The position numbers and the translations under genes are program-made. Below are positions 20,326 to 27,329 of a stretch of DNA of 35,108 bases, in pieces. Positions within the stretch are counted from its first letter, which is position 1. Every line of letters starts with the position of its first letter. This DNA comes from a virus: IMG/VR virus record IMGVR_UViG_3300037042_001656, positions 1 to 35,108 of that record, one strand, 5' to 3'. The notes under the pieces were generated by a model, which did no database searches, was not told the origin of the DNA, and was given only the letters and a program-made list of their open reading frames with translations.

Positions 20326-22398
20326 TCACTCAATTGTGGGTTGATTGACAACTGGTTGTGCTTGTTGCTGGATCATGCCGCCGATTTGTTCGGCCATGTT
20401 GAGGGCGTGATCCTGAGAATCCATGTCGATGTTGCTGAGGGTTTCGACTGTTTTGGCCCGGCTGAGTTCTGCGTCGGCCACGGTCTTGACGGTGTTGGCG
20501 CGTGCCTGGGCTGCTTTGGCTGTGGCTTCCTCAGCTGCGGCTTGCAGGTACATCGCGTTGGGGTCTTGCGGCTGGCCTTGCATCTCGGCCATGAGTTCCT
20601 GGGCCTCGTCGTCGGTGGGTTTGACCACGCCCATGCGCAGGAGCTTCTTGCGGAAGTAGGCGTTTGTATCGCTAAGGCCTTCGCCCTCCATGTTCATCAT
20701 GGCCATGGCGGTGAGCACCTGGGCTGTTTCCGGGTCTTGGGTAATCTGGAGCATGCCGGTAATGGCGCGAACGGTGGCGGATTTCTTGCTGCTGCTGGAC
20801 GGGCCAACGTCGGACACCACGTCGAAGGTGGCGCTGGTCATATCGTTGGCCATCACCATGGCGCCGGTTTCCTGGTCAATGGTGGGTTGCATCAACTCGA
20901 CCACGCCAGCTTCTCCTGTGGGCGCGATGGTCTTCATCTTGCGCTTGTCTTCGGTGTAGACCTCTTTGGCCATGGAGAGCCAGATCTCGCCGCAGCGCTT
21001 CATGCCCTTGGCGAAGTTGCTCATGTAGATGAACGACTGCATATCGACGCGGGTCTGAATCATCTCCACGGCTTTGCCTGACATACCGCTGACCATCTTG
21101 TCTGCGCCCTGGGGGTTGCCCAAGATGTCTTGCATGTCGGTTTCGGTGATCTGCAAAAGCGCGGCCATGGCCGGTGGGATGTTGGGGGCGCGGGTGTAAG
21201 CGACTGGGCCTGACACGGCCTGGTTGCCGTTCTGGTCGGTGATCGGGTTGATCAGCAGATACGGGTAGTCCTTGAGGTTGTCCTCGGACCACATGACCTG
21301 GTGGCCTGCGACCTGCTCGGGGGTCAGGATCGGCTTCTCAACCGATGACAGTGCTGAGATCTCGCCCAGCTTGGAGAGCTGCATGTTCTTGAGGCGCTGG
21401 GCGTCTTTGGCCAAGCGCACGTGGCCCATGCATCGTTCCACGTTGTCCACGAACCAGCGCTTGCCGTACACCACCACAATGGGGATGCACTTGCCTGCGA
21501 TGTAGCCTGCATCTACCAGCACTTTGCCGCCGGACATGATGTATTTGCGCACGCGCTTGCGTTTGACGCGCTTTTGGCGGATCTCGACTGTGCCAATGGC
21601 CGCAAGGGTTTCTTCCAAGGTTTCGTCGTTGGCAAAGTCGGCTGGGGTGTAGCGTTCCTCTTCGCCTGCGATGTTCTGGAAGATGCGGATGGTCTCGGTC
21701 TTTTCCTCGACCTTGTAGTACTCGGCCACATAGACCACATCGGGTGTGCACCAGTCGAACTCGTACTGGTGGATGATCTTGGGCCAGTCGGCTGGGTCGT
21801 CGCCCCATGTGTCTTTGTAGGCCTGGCGCGTCATGCTGGTGACGACGTAACAATATTTGGCGTCGGACTTGTCCTGGCGCTTAGCCCCGAGGTCGAAGAA
21901 TACCGAGCTGTCGGCGTCAAAAATGGGCTCGATGCGGATGCGCTGGCGGTCGTCTTCGTCGTTCTCCTCGTCTTCGTAGACTGTGCGCAGGCGCCATGCG
22001 CCAATGCCGCCACCGACTGCTTCCTCGAAGGCGTTATCGTAGGCCTCATCAGCCACGGATGCCTGCTCGTCTGCCCGGTAGAGACCGTCGCAAACCTCGG
22101 CCAGCTTGTCATTCTTTGCGCCGTCTTTGCTTACGAAGTCCACGGTAATGCGGTTATTGCGGTACTCGTTGACCACGCGGATCACGGCCAGCATGATCTT
22201 GTTGACTTCAAACTTGGGTTTGTTCTCGTACTGATCCCACAGCGGGCCTTCCCACTGGCTGCCTGCCAGCGAGTAGAAGCGCCGGTCTTGGAGGCATTGC
22301 AAGCGCTCGTCACGGAGGGCTGTTTGTACGTCGTCAAACTGCGCCAGGGCTTCTGCGTGAAGGTTGGCGAGTCGTTGGTCGTTTGAGAGTCGGGCCAT
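20326..22398 (-). CDS. Portal protein, P22 gp1-like
   Basis: A 690-residue protein (P22 portal 725). Typical features are the N-terminal RRFYSLAGSQWEGPLWDQYE, then NKIMLAVIRVVNEYRNNRIT, GGGIGAWRLRTVYEDE and FDADSSVFFDLGAKRQDKSD. The C-terminal third is a long Ala/Gln/Glu helix (AAAEEATAKAAQARANTVKT), matching the barrel domain of P22-type portals. The dodecamer forms the DNA channel and the platform for terminase and the tail adaptor. Start at 22398. Confidence 0.9.
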   Translation of the reverse strand: MARLSNDQRLANLHAEALAQFDDVQTALRDERLQCLQDRRFYSLAGSQWEGPLWDQYENKPKFEVNKIMLAVIRVVNEYRNNRITVDFVSKDGAKNDKLAEVCDGLYRADEQASVADEAYDNAFEEAVGGGIGAWRLRTVYEDEENDEDDRQRIRIEPIFDADSSVFFDLGAKRQDKSDAKYCYVVTSMTRQAYKDTWGDDPADWPKIIHQYEFDWCTPDVVYVAEYYKVEEKTETIRIFQNIAGEEERYTPADFANDETLEETLAAIGTVEIRQKRVKRKRVRKYIMSGGKVLVDAGYIAGKCIPIVVVYGKRWFVDNVERCMGHVRLAKDAQRLKNMQLSKLGEISALSSVEKPILTPEQVAGHQVMWSEDNLKDYPYLLINPITDQNGNQAVSGPVAYTRAPNIPPAMAALLQITETDMQDILGNPQGADKMVSGMSGKAVEMIQTRVDMQSFIYMSNFAKGMKRCGEIWLSMAKEVYTEDKRKMKTIAPTGEAGVVELMQPTIDQETGAMVMANDMTSATFDVVSDVGPSSSSKKSATVRAITGMLQITQDPETAQVLTAMAMMNMEGEGLSDTNAYFRKKLLRMGVVKPTDDEAQELMAEMQGQPQDPNAMYLQAAAEEATAKAAQARANTVKTVADAELSRAKTVETLSNIDMDSQDHALNMAEQIGGMIQQQAQPVVNQPTIE

Positions 22399-22425
22399 GT
22401 TATATCCTCATTTTGTGCGATTGTC

Positions 22426-23649
22426 TCACCACTTTTTCACGTTGGCGATAGGGGTGAAGATCGCGGGTTTGGATGCACCGGCTCGGCGCACGGCTTCGCA
22501 GGCGTAGCGCAGGGCATCAATTACGTGGTTTTTCTTGTCCTCAAGCACGGGCAGGATCTTGCCGGTCAGGGGGTCTTGCTTGTAGCTGTAGAGGGTGAGC
22601 TCGTCGATGGTGTGGATGCAGCGGGGGTGCACCACGATGTCATAGTTCTTGAGAAACTCGATGCCTTCCTCCACCGACTTTGGCCCTTTGACCGCTGTCA
22701 TGATCTTGGGGAAACCGTTTTTCTTCATGTGGCTGATGGTCTCTGGCCTGGCTGAGTCGGCCACGATTGGCCACTTCTCAGCCTCGGGCACCTGCATAAA
22801 TAGCTCGGGTGTGTTCACGATCTCGCAGCCGACCATGTAGGCCTCGTAATCAATGTAGAGGGTGCGGCCAATGATGTGGCAGCGCACCAGGGTGGTGGGG
22901 TCGATGGAGAAACCCCAGTCAGCGCCGAGGCGGTGGATGGCGTCCTTCGGTGCCTCGAACTCTTCGACCTTCCAGTTTTTGAACACACGGGTGTTGCTGT
23001 TGGTGAGGTAGCCGCCCATCCAAACGTGCTGGTATTTGTCTGGGTCTCTGCGCTTGTCGTATTCCATTTCGTCGCGCAGGACGTCTGGAAACCACGGATT
23101 GTCGGTGAAGTTGACCTTGAGGACGGTTGCATCTTTGGGCGGTGTCGGGCCGCGCAGGAGAAAATCCACCGGGTCACTGTTCTGCCTGGGGTTCCATGTG
23201 AACCATAGCTCGGACTCGGGCTTTCGGATGGTTGGCCGGAGCAGGTCAAGGCTGGTCTGGCTCAGGCTTTGGGCTTCCTCCACCCAGGCGCAGTCGTAAC
23301 CCTCCAGCGACTTGATTGAATCCGCCGTGTGGTTTTGCATACCCTGGAAGATGATCGCCCCGTCGCCTTTGCGACACTTGATGACGGCTTCCTGCACCTC
23401 GAAGTACGCGCCAGCGTTCATTTGCTCAATCTTGGTTTCGAGCAGGCGCTTGACCGACTGGTTGAGCGACTTCTGGATTTCACGCACGCAGACGCTTCTG
23501 CGCTTCTGGTCAAGGATGTGGGCCTCGATCATCAGCTCGGCAAACATGTGGGATTTGCCAGAGCCTCGGCCACCCCATGCGCCTTTATAGCGGCTGCCTT
23601 CCAGTAGGGGAAGCGCCCACTCGGGGGTTTGAAGTTGCAAGACGCTCAA
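22426..23649 (-). CDS. Terminase large subunit, P22/Sf6-type
   Basis: A 407-residue packaging motor. The ATPase domain has Walker A GGRGSGKS (26-33) and Walker B with the catalytic pair AWVEEA (E124/E125). The nuclease domain has the acidic residues expected of RNase H-fold terminases: GADWGF (D244), IVADSA (D298) and NHVIDAL (D378). The start PEWALPLLEGSRYKGAWGGR resembles Sf6-type TerL. It is shorter than P22 gp2 (499), but no motif is missing. The start is a TTG at 23649 sharing TTGA with the stop of the upstream methyltransferase. Confidence 0.92.
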   Translation of the reverse strand: MSVLQLQTPEWALPLLEGSRYKGAWGGRGSGKSHMFAELMIEAHILDQKRRSVCVREIQKSLNQSVKRLLETKIEQMNAGAYFEVQEAVIKCRKGDGAIIFQGMQNHTADSIKSLEGYDCAWVEEAQSLSQTSLDLLRPTIRKPESELWFTWNPRQNSDPVDFLLRGPTPPKDATVLKVNFTDNPWFPDVLRDEMEYDKRRDPDKYQHVWMGGYLTNSNTRVFKNWKVEEFEAPKDAIHRLGADWGFSIDPTTLVRCHIIGRTLYIDYEAYMVGCEIVNTPELFMQVPEAEKWPIVADSARPETISHMKKNGFPKIMTAVKGPKSVEEGIEFLKNYDIVVHPRCIHTIDELTLYSYKQDPLTGKILPVLEDKKNHVIDALRYACEAVRRAGASKPAIFTPIANVKKW

Positions 23650-24290
23650 AACATTGCCTCTTGAGTTTGCTTAATGGGCTCAGGTTCAAACAGTTGGCCC
23701 TGCGCCACCGCCTGCTCAATACGCTTGCAGGCAATGTCGAAATACTTTGGCTCGCGCTCAATTCCGATGAATTTGAGGCCCAGCTGGATGGCTGCGACGC
23801 CTGTGGTGCCGCTGCCCATGAACGGATCGAACACAACCCCTTTTGCCTTTACGGTTCGCAGCGTCCAAACCATCAGGTCTAACGGCTTTTCTGAGGGATG
23901 CCCGTTTGCAGCCCGCCCGACTGGTCGGCTCATGCGCTTTGTGTTTGCGTCCAAGCTAGTCCACGCAAGCTCACAATCAGCCATTGTTGGGACGGCGTTC
24001 TGCTTGTCCCAAACCAGCCAGCAACGGGTCGGAGGTAAACCGTAATAATTGCCACCCCAAAATACCGCGCATGGTGATAGGTCGACCAGCTTCATCAGAA
24101 AGTCAACATCAGGTGGAGCAATATCCCACTGCAAGAGTTCAGGCGTTGCACCCCAAGTGCCGCCAGACAATTTTTTCCCAAGGCCATAAGGCGGGTCAGT
24201 AACCACTGCATCCACCTTGCCCAGCGTCGGAAGCACTTCCATGCAGTCGCCAAGGTAAAGGGTGGCGCTCCCAATCTGGACCGCGCTCAA
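23646..24290 (-). CDS. DNA adenine/cytosine-N4 methyltransferase, beta class
   Basis: A 214-residue enzyme with TDPPYG (catalytic motif IV, DPPY at 32-35) near the start and the SAM-binding FDPFMGSGTTGVAA (motif I, about 154-167) near the end. That order defines the beta class of N6-adenine/N4-cytosine methylases. HPSEKPLDLM (131-140) is the usual conserved block before motif I. It lacks a target domain of notable size, so the recognition site cannot be guessed, and no restriction enzyme is near. Likely role: protect phage DNA from host restriction or mark it for packaging. The start is TTG at 24290 overlapping the upstream stop as TTGA. Confidence 0.85.
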   Translation of the reverse strand: MSAVQIGSATLYLGDCMEVLPTLGKVDAVVTDPPYGLGKKLSGGTWGATPELLQWDIAPPDVDFLMKLVDLSPCAVFWGGNYYGLPPTRCWLVWDKQNAVPTMADCELAWTSLDANTKRMSRPVGRAANGHPSEKPLDLMVWTLRTVKAKGVVFDPFMGSGTTGVAAIQLGLKFIGIEREPKYFDIACKRIEQAVAQGQLFEPEPIKQTQEAMF

Positions 24291-24733
24291 TTCTTCACCA
24301 CCACTCGCTCGATCTTGGAAAACTCCAGCGGTGCACCGTCTGCGCCAGTCAGCTCATGCTTCTGGGTCTCGGCCCAGCGCATCTGTGTCTTGCTCCACCA
24401 GATCATGGCTGTGGTGTCGCCACCCATGGCTTTCTGGAATAGCGTCTTGCCGACCTGTCCATTGGCCTTGGCCTTGCCGGACACCAGCTCGGTGGCAAAG
24501 TGCGCACGCAGGGTGTCAACGTGAATCCCATCACGCACCAGCGCGCCAATCTGGTCAATCGGCAGGCCGTAGCCGGACAAGGCTTCTACCTGTTTGCGTT
24601 CGGCGTCGGTAGGTTCAAAGGCTGGTCTGCCTGCGTTATCACGAGCGCCGCCGTAGTTTGGATCATGCGCTTTAACTGGCACGCTTTTTGTTTTTTTGCT
24701 TTTAGTGATTGGTTTTTCAAGTTTTGCTGTCAT
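24287..24733 (-). CDS. Candidate terminase small subunit
   Basis: A 148-residue protein. After a lysine-rich tail (EKPITKSKKTKSVPVKAHDP) comes NAGRPAFEPTDAERKQVEAL, then GYGLPIDQIGALV, a helix-turn-helix, and TLRAHFATELVSGKAKANGQ plus ALFQKAMGG-like and MIWWSKTQMRWAETQ stretches. This pattern recurs in proteins annotated as phage terminase small subunits, which bind the packaging-start site and load TerL. Placement upstream of TerL fits P22 gene 3 (162 residues), although a methyltransferase lies between. The start at 24733 overlaps the upstream methyltransferase by 17 bases. Confidence 0.72.
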   Translation of the reverse strand: MTAKLEKPITKSKKTKSVPVKAHDPNYGGARDNAGRPAFEPTDAERKQVEALSGYGLPIDQIGALVRDGIHVDTLRAHFATELVSGKAKANGQVGKTLFQKAMGGDTTAMIWWSKTQMRWAETQKHELTGADGAPLEFSKIERVVVKN

Positions 24734-25958
24734 TTTGAACCTCCGCGAAAGGCTTTCCGGTTTCTGCGTGTGTTGCGATTTTGCCTGTGAATTGCTGCCA
24801 GCGCTTAATGATGACGTCGCAATACTTGGGATCAAGTTCCATCAGGTTGGCGCTGCGGTTAGTTTTCTCGCAGGCAATTAGCGTGCTGCCACTGCCGCCA
24901 AATAGGTCAGCAACGATGTTGCAGTCCTTGCCCCATTGGTCAAAAAACCATACTACCAGTTCAACGGGTTTTTGGGTTGGATGAACGCGCGTTTTGGTGT
25001 CATCCTTTGCCATGCCATGATGACCAGACCAAAGAATTCTGGCAATCAGTCGCTTGTGCTTTTGCTTTGACCAGCAAAGTTCAAACGTATTGCCAGACAC
25101 CTTGTCCATGTTTTCATTTGTTCGCTTATCCCAAACGACCCACGAACCATCCTTCCGATTCGGAATCAGGTCGCTAAAGTAATCTGCACCCCAAATAAAA
25201 ACCTCTTTTGCATCTGGAAATGCGGTAAATATTGTGCTTATCAACTCAGGCGCAAAGTCATCGTGATCGCCAGCAACCTCATCAAACCTTTTCCCAGTTT
25301 TGCGGTGTGCCTTGTCAGCCGCAAACATGCTGTCGTAATCGGTGTTCAAAAACATGCCATAAGGCGGATCGGTAAACACCATGTCAGCCTTCTGGCCATC
25401 CATTAGCTTTTCCACCGCATCAATGCTGGTCGAGTCACCGCACATGAGCCTGTGCTTTCCTAGCACCCAAACATCGCCAAGCACAGTGACTGGTTGCTCA
25501 GGCACCTTTGGCACGGCATCCTCATCGGTCAGGCCAGGCTCGATCTGCTCAGGTGTCAGAGCTGCAATCTCATCGGCTGTAAAGCCAGTCAGGTCGAGGT
25601 CAAAGCCAAGCTCACCGATCTCGCCCAACTCAAGCGCCAGCATTTCATTATCCCAGCCAGCATTCATGGCCAGTTTGTTGTCGGCAATGACGTAGGCACG
25701 TTTCTTGGCATCGCTCCAGCCTTTGGCCACCATCACGGGAACCTCGGTCATCTTGAGGCGCTGGGCTGCAAGGGTTCGACCGTGGCCGGCAATGATGCTG
25801 CCGTCCTCGTCAACCAGAACTGGTGTAGTCCAGCCCCACTCTTTGATTGATGCGGCTATTTGTCTGATCTGTTCGTCTGAGTGGGTGCGGCTGTTGCGTG
25901 CGTAGGGGGTAAGCCGGGTGATGTCCCAACGCTCAACTTTGTCTGCAAGATTGGTCAT
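24717..25958 (-). CDS. ParB-domain fused DNA methyltransferase
   Basis: A 413-residue protein. Residues about 10-100 form a ParB/Srx-like domain (LTPYARNSRTHSDEQIRQIA, GSIIAGHGRTLAAQRL). The rest is a beta-class DNA methylase: TDPPYG (DPPY 197-200), HPTQKPVELVVWFFDQWG, then DLFGGSGSTLIACE for SAM binding. This fusion is frequent in phages. The ParB part may help in target DNA contact or have nuclease or nucleotide-binding activity, which is unproven here. The start is ATG at 25958, two bases after the stop of the secreted peptide; an in-frame extension to 26021 lies inside that gene. A second methyltransferase lies on the other side of the small terminase gene. Confidence 0.87.
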   Translation of the reverse strand: MTNLADKVERWDITRLTPYARNSRTHSDEQIRQIAASIKEWGWTTPVLVDEDGSIIAGHGRTLAAQRLKMTEVPVMVAKGWSDAKKRAYVIADNKLAMNAGWDNEMLALELGEIGELGFDLDLTGFTADEIAALTPEQIEPGLTDEDAVPKVPEQPVTVLGDVWVLGKHRLMCGDSTSIDAVEKLMDGQKADMVFTDPPYGMFLNTDYDSMFAADKAHRKTGKRFDEVAGDHDDFAPELISTIFTAFPDAKEVFIWGADYFSDLIPNRKDGSWVVWDKRTNENMDKVSGNTFELCWSKQKHKRLIARILWSGHHGMAKDDTKTRVHPTQKPVELVVWFFDQWGKDCNIVADLFGGSGSTLIACEKTNRSANLMELDPKYCDVIIKRWQQFTGKIATHAETGKPFAEVQNDSKT

Positions 25959-25960
25959 GC

Positions 25961-26089
25961 TCAAAACCCCCCGCCGCTGCGTGTGGTGCAAGTCACGCTG
26001 CCATCCCAGTTCTTCACGCATCGGGTGGTTGTTTGTGCCTGGGCGAGTGTTGCCGCCAGGGTGAAGGCAATGATGATGAGGGTTTTCAT
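25961..26089 (-). CDS. 42-residue secreted or lipoprotein-size peptide
   Basis: This small gene was found by reading the minus strand. A signal peptide (MKTLIIIAFTLAATLAQAQ, probable cleavage after AQA) leads to a mature peptide of about 23 residues with two cysteines (RCVKNWDGSVTC) and a Gly-rich end. The site GGGAG stands before the ATG at 26089, and the stop is two bases from the methyltransferase start. The two Cys around WDG could form a disulfide in the periplasm. Similar tiny proteins with a WDGxxxC motif occur in other phages; function unknown. Confidence 0.65.
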   Translation of the reverse strand: MKTLIIIAFTLAATLAQAQTTTRCVKNWDGSVTCTTRSGGGF

Positions 26090-26120
26090 GTTGCTCCCTT
26101 TAGATTGTGTGATTTTGTGG

Positions 26121-26336
26121 TCATGATGCATTGTCCTTCAGTTCGATGAGCTTGTCCAAATAGTGCCTGGCTTTTTTGAGGTCGTTAATTCCGCCCTTGT
26201 CTTGCCAACGTGAAACGTATTTCACGATGTTTCCTTCAAAGTAGCCGAGCTGGTTGGCCGCGATGAAGTCCCAAGGTTGGATGGATTTTTCCTTGTAGTG
26301 ATCGCCGCCGATCTGGGTGTCGTTTGCTGTTGTCAT
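26121..26336 (-). CDS. DUF3310 family protein
   Basis: A 71-residue protein with the DUF3310 signature: GGDHYKEKSIQPWDFIAANQ, then YFEGNIVKYVSRWQDKGG and DLKKARHYLDKLIEL. The family is widespread in phages, near replication or nucleotide-metabolism genes, and its function is unknown. Start ATG at 26336, overlapping the upstream stop as ATGA; the longer frame to 26357 lies in the previous gene. Confidence 0.88.
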   Translation of the reverse strand: MTTANDTQIGGDHYKEKSIQPWDFIAANQLGYFEGNIVKYVSRWQDKGGINDLKKARHYLDKLIELKDNAS

Positions 26337-26896
26337 AAGTCCTCCAAGTCTTCGCAAAGGTTGTTAAAAATGTCAAGTCTGTGCTGCTTGAGTAGCATGG
26401 CATTTTTTGTCATGAGCAGCTTTCCATTTTTAGATGAAAGCCAATAGTTTGCTTTATGAGGCACTCGCTGACCAAGCGCGACGACTTTGAGGTTGTTGCA
26501 GTTTGGTGCGTATTCTTTGCGAAACAACCGCCATTCGACGCCTGGTTCATTGTCATCGTCAAGCCTGGTGCTAGTAATCCATCCATCGCCGTCTGGCGGG
26601 TTTCCGGCAAACATCTTGGTGGATGATTTTTTCGCACGTGTCTTTTGTGCGTTAAGTTTTTGAACACATGGGACGCACCAGCGTTTGACGCCGCCGTCTT
26701 CAATAAGTCCATCGGCCAAGAGTTGATTGATGATCCCTCCTGGCCGTGATGGGGCTGCGTGGTTGTTGATGGTTCTCTCTGCGTAACCCTGATCGGACAT
26801 CCATTGCACAAAGTCATCGCGCTTAACGGTGAATTTTGTGCTGTCTGGTAAAGCACCAAGATGAAGGCAGAGCTTGTAAAAGGATTTCTGATTCAT
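26333..26896 (-). CDS. Unknown protein with primase-C-terminal-like winged-helix domain
   Basis: A 187-residue protein. Residues about 20-75 (KRDDFVQWMSDQGYAERTIN, PSRPGGIINQLLADGLIED, then WCV) align by eye with the domain in the adjacent gene 26893-27135: QGYxxxxI, PSxxxGxIxxLLxxxxI and a WxV end. The fold is probably a small winged-helix. A cysteine pair (WCVPCV) and a basic segment (QKTRAKKSSTK) follow. The C-terminal half (EWRLFRKEYAPNCNNLKVVA) is unique. It may be a DNA-binding accessory of the primase. Start at 26896 from the ATGA overlap; the extension to 26938 is rejected. Confidence 0.55.
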   Translation of the reverse strand: MNQKSFYKLCLHLGALPDSTKFTVKRDDFVQWMSDQGYAERTINNHAAPSRPGGIINQLLADGLIEDGGVKRWCVPCVQKLNAQKTRAKKSSTKMFAGNPPDGDGWITSTRLDDDNEPGVEWRLFRKEYAPNCNNLKVVALGQRVPHKANYWLSSKNGKLLMTKNAMLLKQHRLDIFNNLCEDLEDL

Positions 26897-27135
26897 TGCG
26901 ATGCTCCATGCTTGCTCATCATCATGGCGCTGGCCCATGCGTCATCAATGACGATCCAGCCATGCTCGAATGGATCGATCATGTTGGCTTGAAGCAATCC
27001 GCCAATGAGTCCATCGCCATTTGATGGGTCAACTGCCTTGCGAATTTTGGCTGCTGAGTAGCCCTGATTCTCCAAATGGTTTTTCAAACCACTTTCGCTG
27101 ATGTAGGGTCTTGACCCCTGTTTTTCCCAATTCAT
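26893..27135 (-). CDS. Candidate detached C-terminal domain of the primase
   Basis: An 80-residue protein with RPYISESGLKNHLENQGYSA, PSNGDGLIGGLLQANMI and HGWIVIDDAWASA. I recall this sequence type as the extreme C-terminal domain of long phage Toprim primase/helicases, where it follows an AWWASGAE-like segment. Here the primase ends at AWWSTQAETR, and this domain restarts 195 bases later with its own ribosome site (TTTGGAGCAACT) and start at 27135. It looks like a winged helix and probably works with the primase in trans. Followed by 26333-26896 in an ATGA overlap. Confidence 0.6.
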   Translation of the reverse strand: MNWEKQGSRPYISESGLKNHLENQGYSAAKIRKAVDPSNGDGLIGGLLQANMIDPFEHGWIVIDDAWASAMMMSKHGASQ

Positions 27136-27183
27136 AGTTGCTCCAAATTTAACCGCATTACCGAACGACCCTCCTACCTATCA

Positions 27184-27218
27184 CTCATCCCCCAGTTTCA
27201 CTTAACTGGGGGTATGAG
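27184..27218. repeat. Inverted repeat: hairpin in the leader of 26893-27135
   Basis: CTCATCCCCCAGTT, loop TCACTT, AACTGGGGG-T-ATGAG: nine perfect pairs next to the loop, then one bulged base and five more pairs. Imperfect matching continues outward (CCTACCTA on the left, GGGTAGGG on the right). No T run follows on either strand, so it is not a normal terminator. It would form a stable hairpin in RNA from the leftward promoter, or a cruciform. Confidence 0.85.
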
Positions 27219-27232
27219 AGTATGGGTAGGGT

Positions 27233-27271
27233 AGGGTAGTTTCCGGAATTTATGCCACCTTCAACTACCCT
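27233..27271. repeat. Inverted repeat AGGGTAGTT / AACTACCCT
   Basis: Nine-base arms at 27233-27241 and 27263-27271 with a 21-base loop. The left arm is part of a short GGGTA tandem (27224-27238), giving three G runs, with a fourth at 27208-27212. The spacing suits either a protein-binding palindrome or an RNA stem near the 5' end of the leftward transcript. Confidence 0.7.
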
Positions 27272-27277
27272 GCGCTT

Positions 27278-27307
27278 AGTATATAACATATTGCTTTGGG
27301 TTGTAAT
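27278..27307 (-). promoter_or_regulatory. Candidate leftward sigma70-type promoter
   Basis: On the minus strand, ATTACA (27307-27302) lies 18 bases before TATACT (27283-27278); TTACAA with 17 bases is an equal reading. TATACT matches five of six -10 consensus bases. It lies in AT-rich sequence between the primase stop and the two inverted repeats, and points at the split primase domain, the methyltransferases and the packaging genes. The start point would be near 27271, leaving a leader of about 135 bases with two stem-loops. Confidence 0.5.
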
Positions 27308-27329
27308 GGGTTTTTTAGGGTTGTTTTTG

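Noticed and set aside
20323-22386. Long plus-strand frames opposite the portal gene (252 and 321 codons)
   Set aside because: Antisense shadows of the portal gene, rich in His/Val/Gly with no ribosome sites or recognisable motifs.
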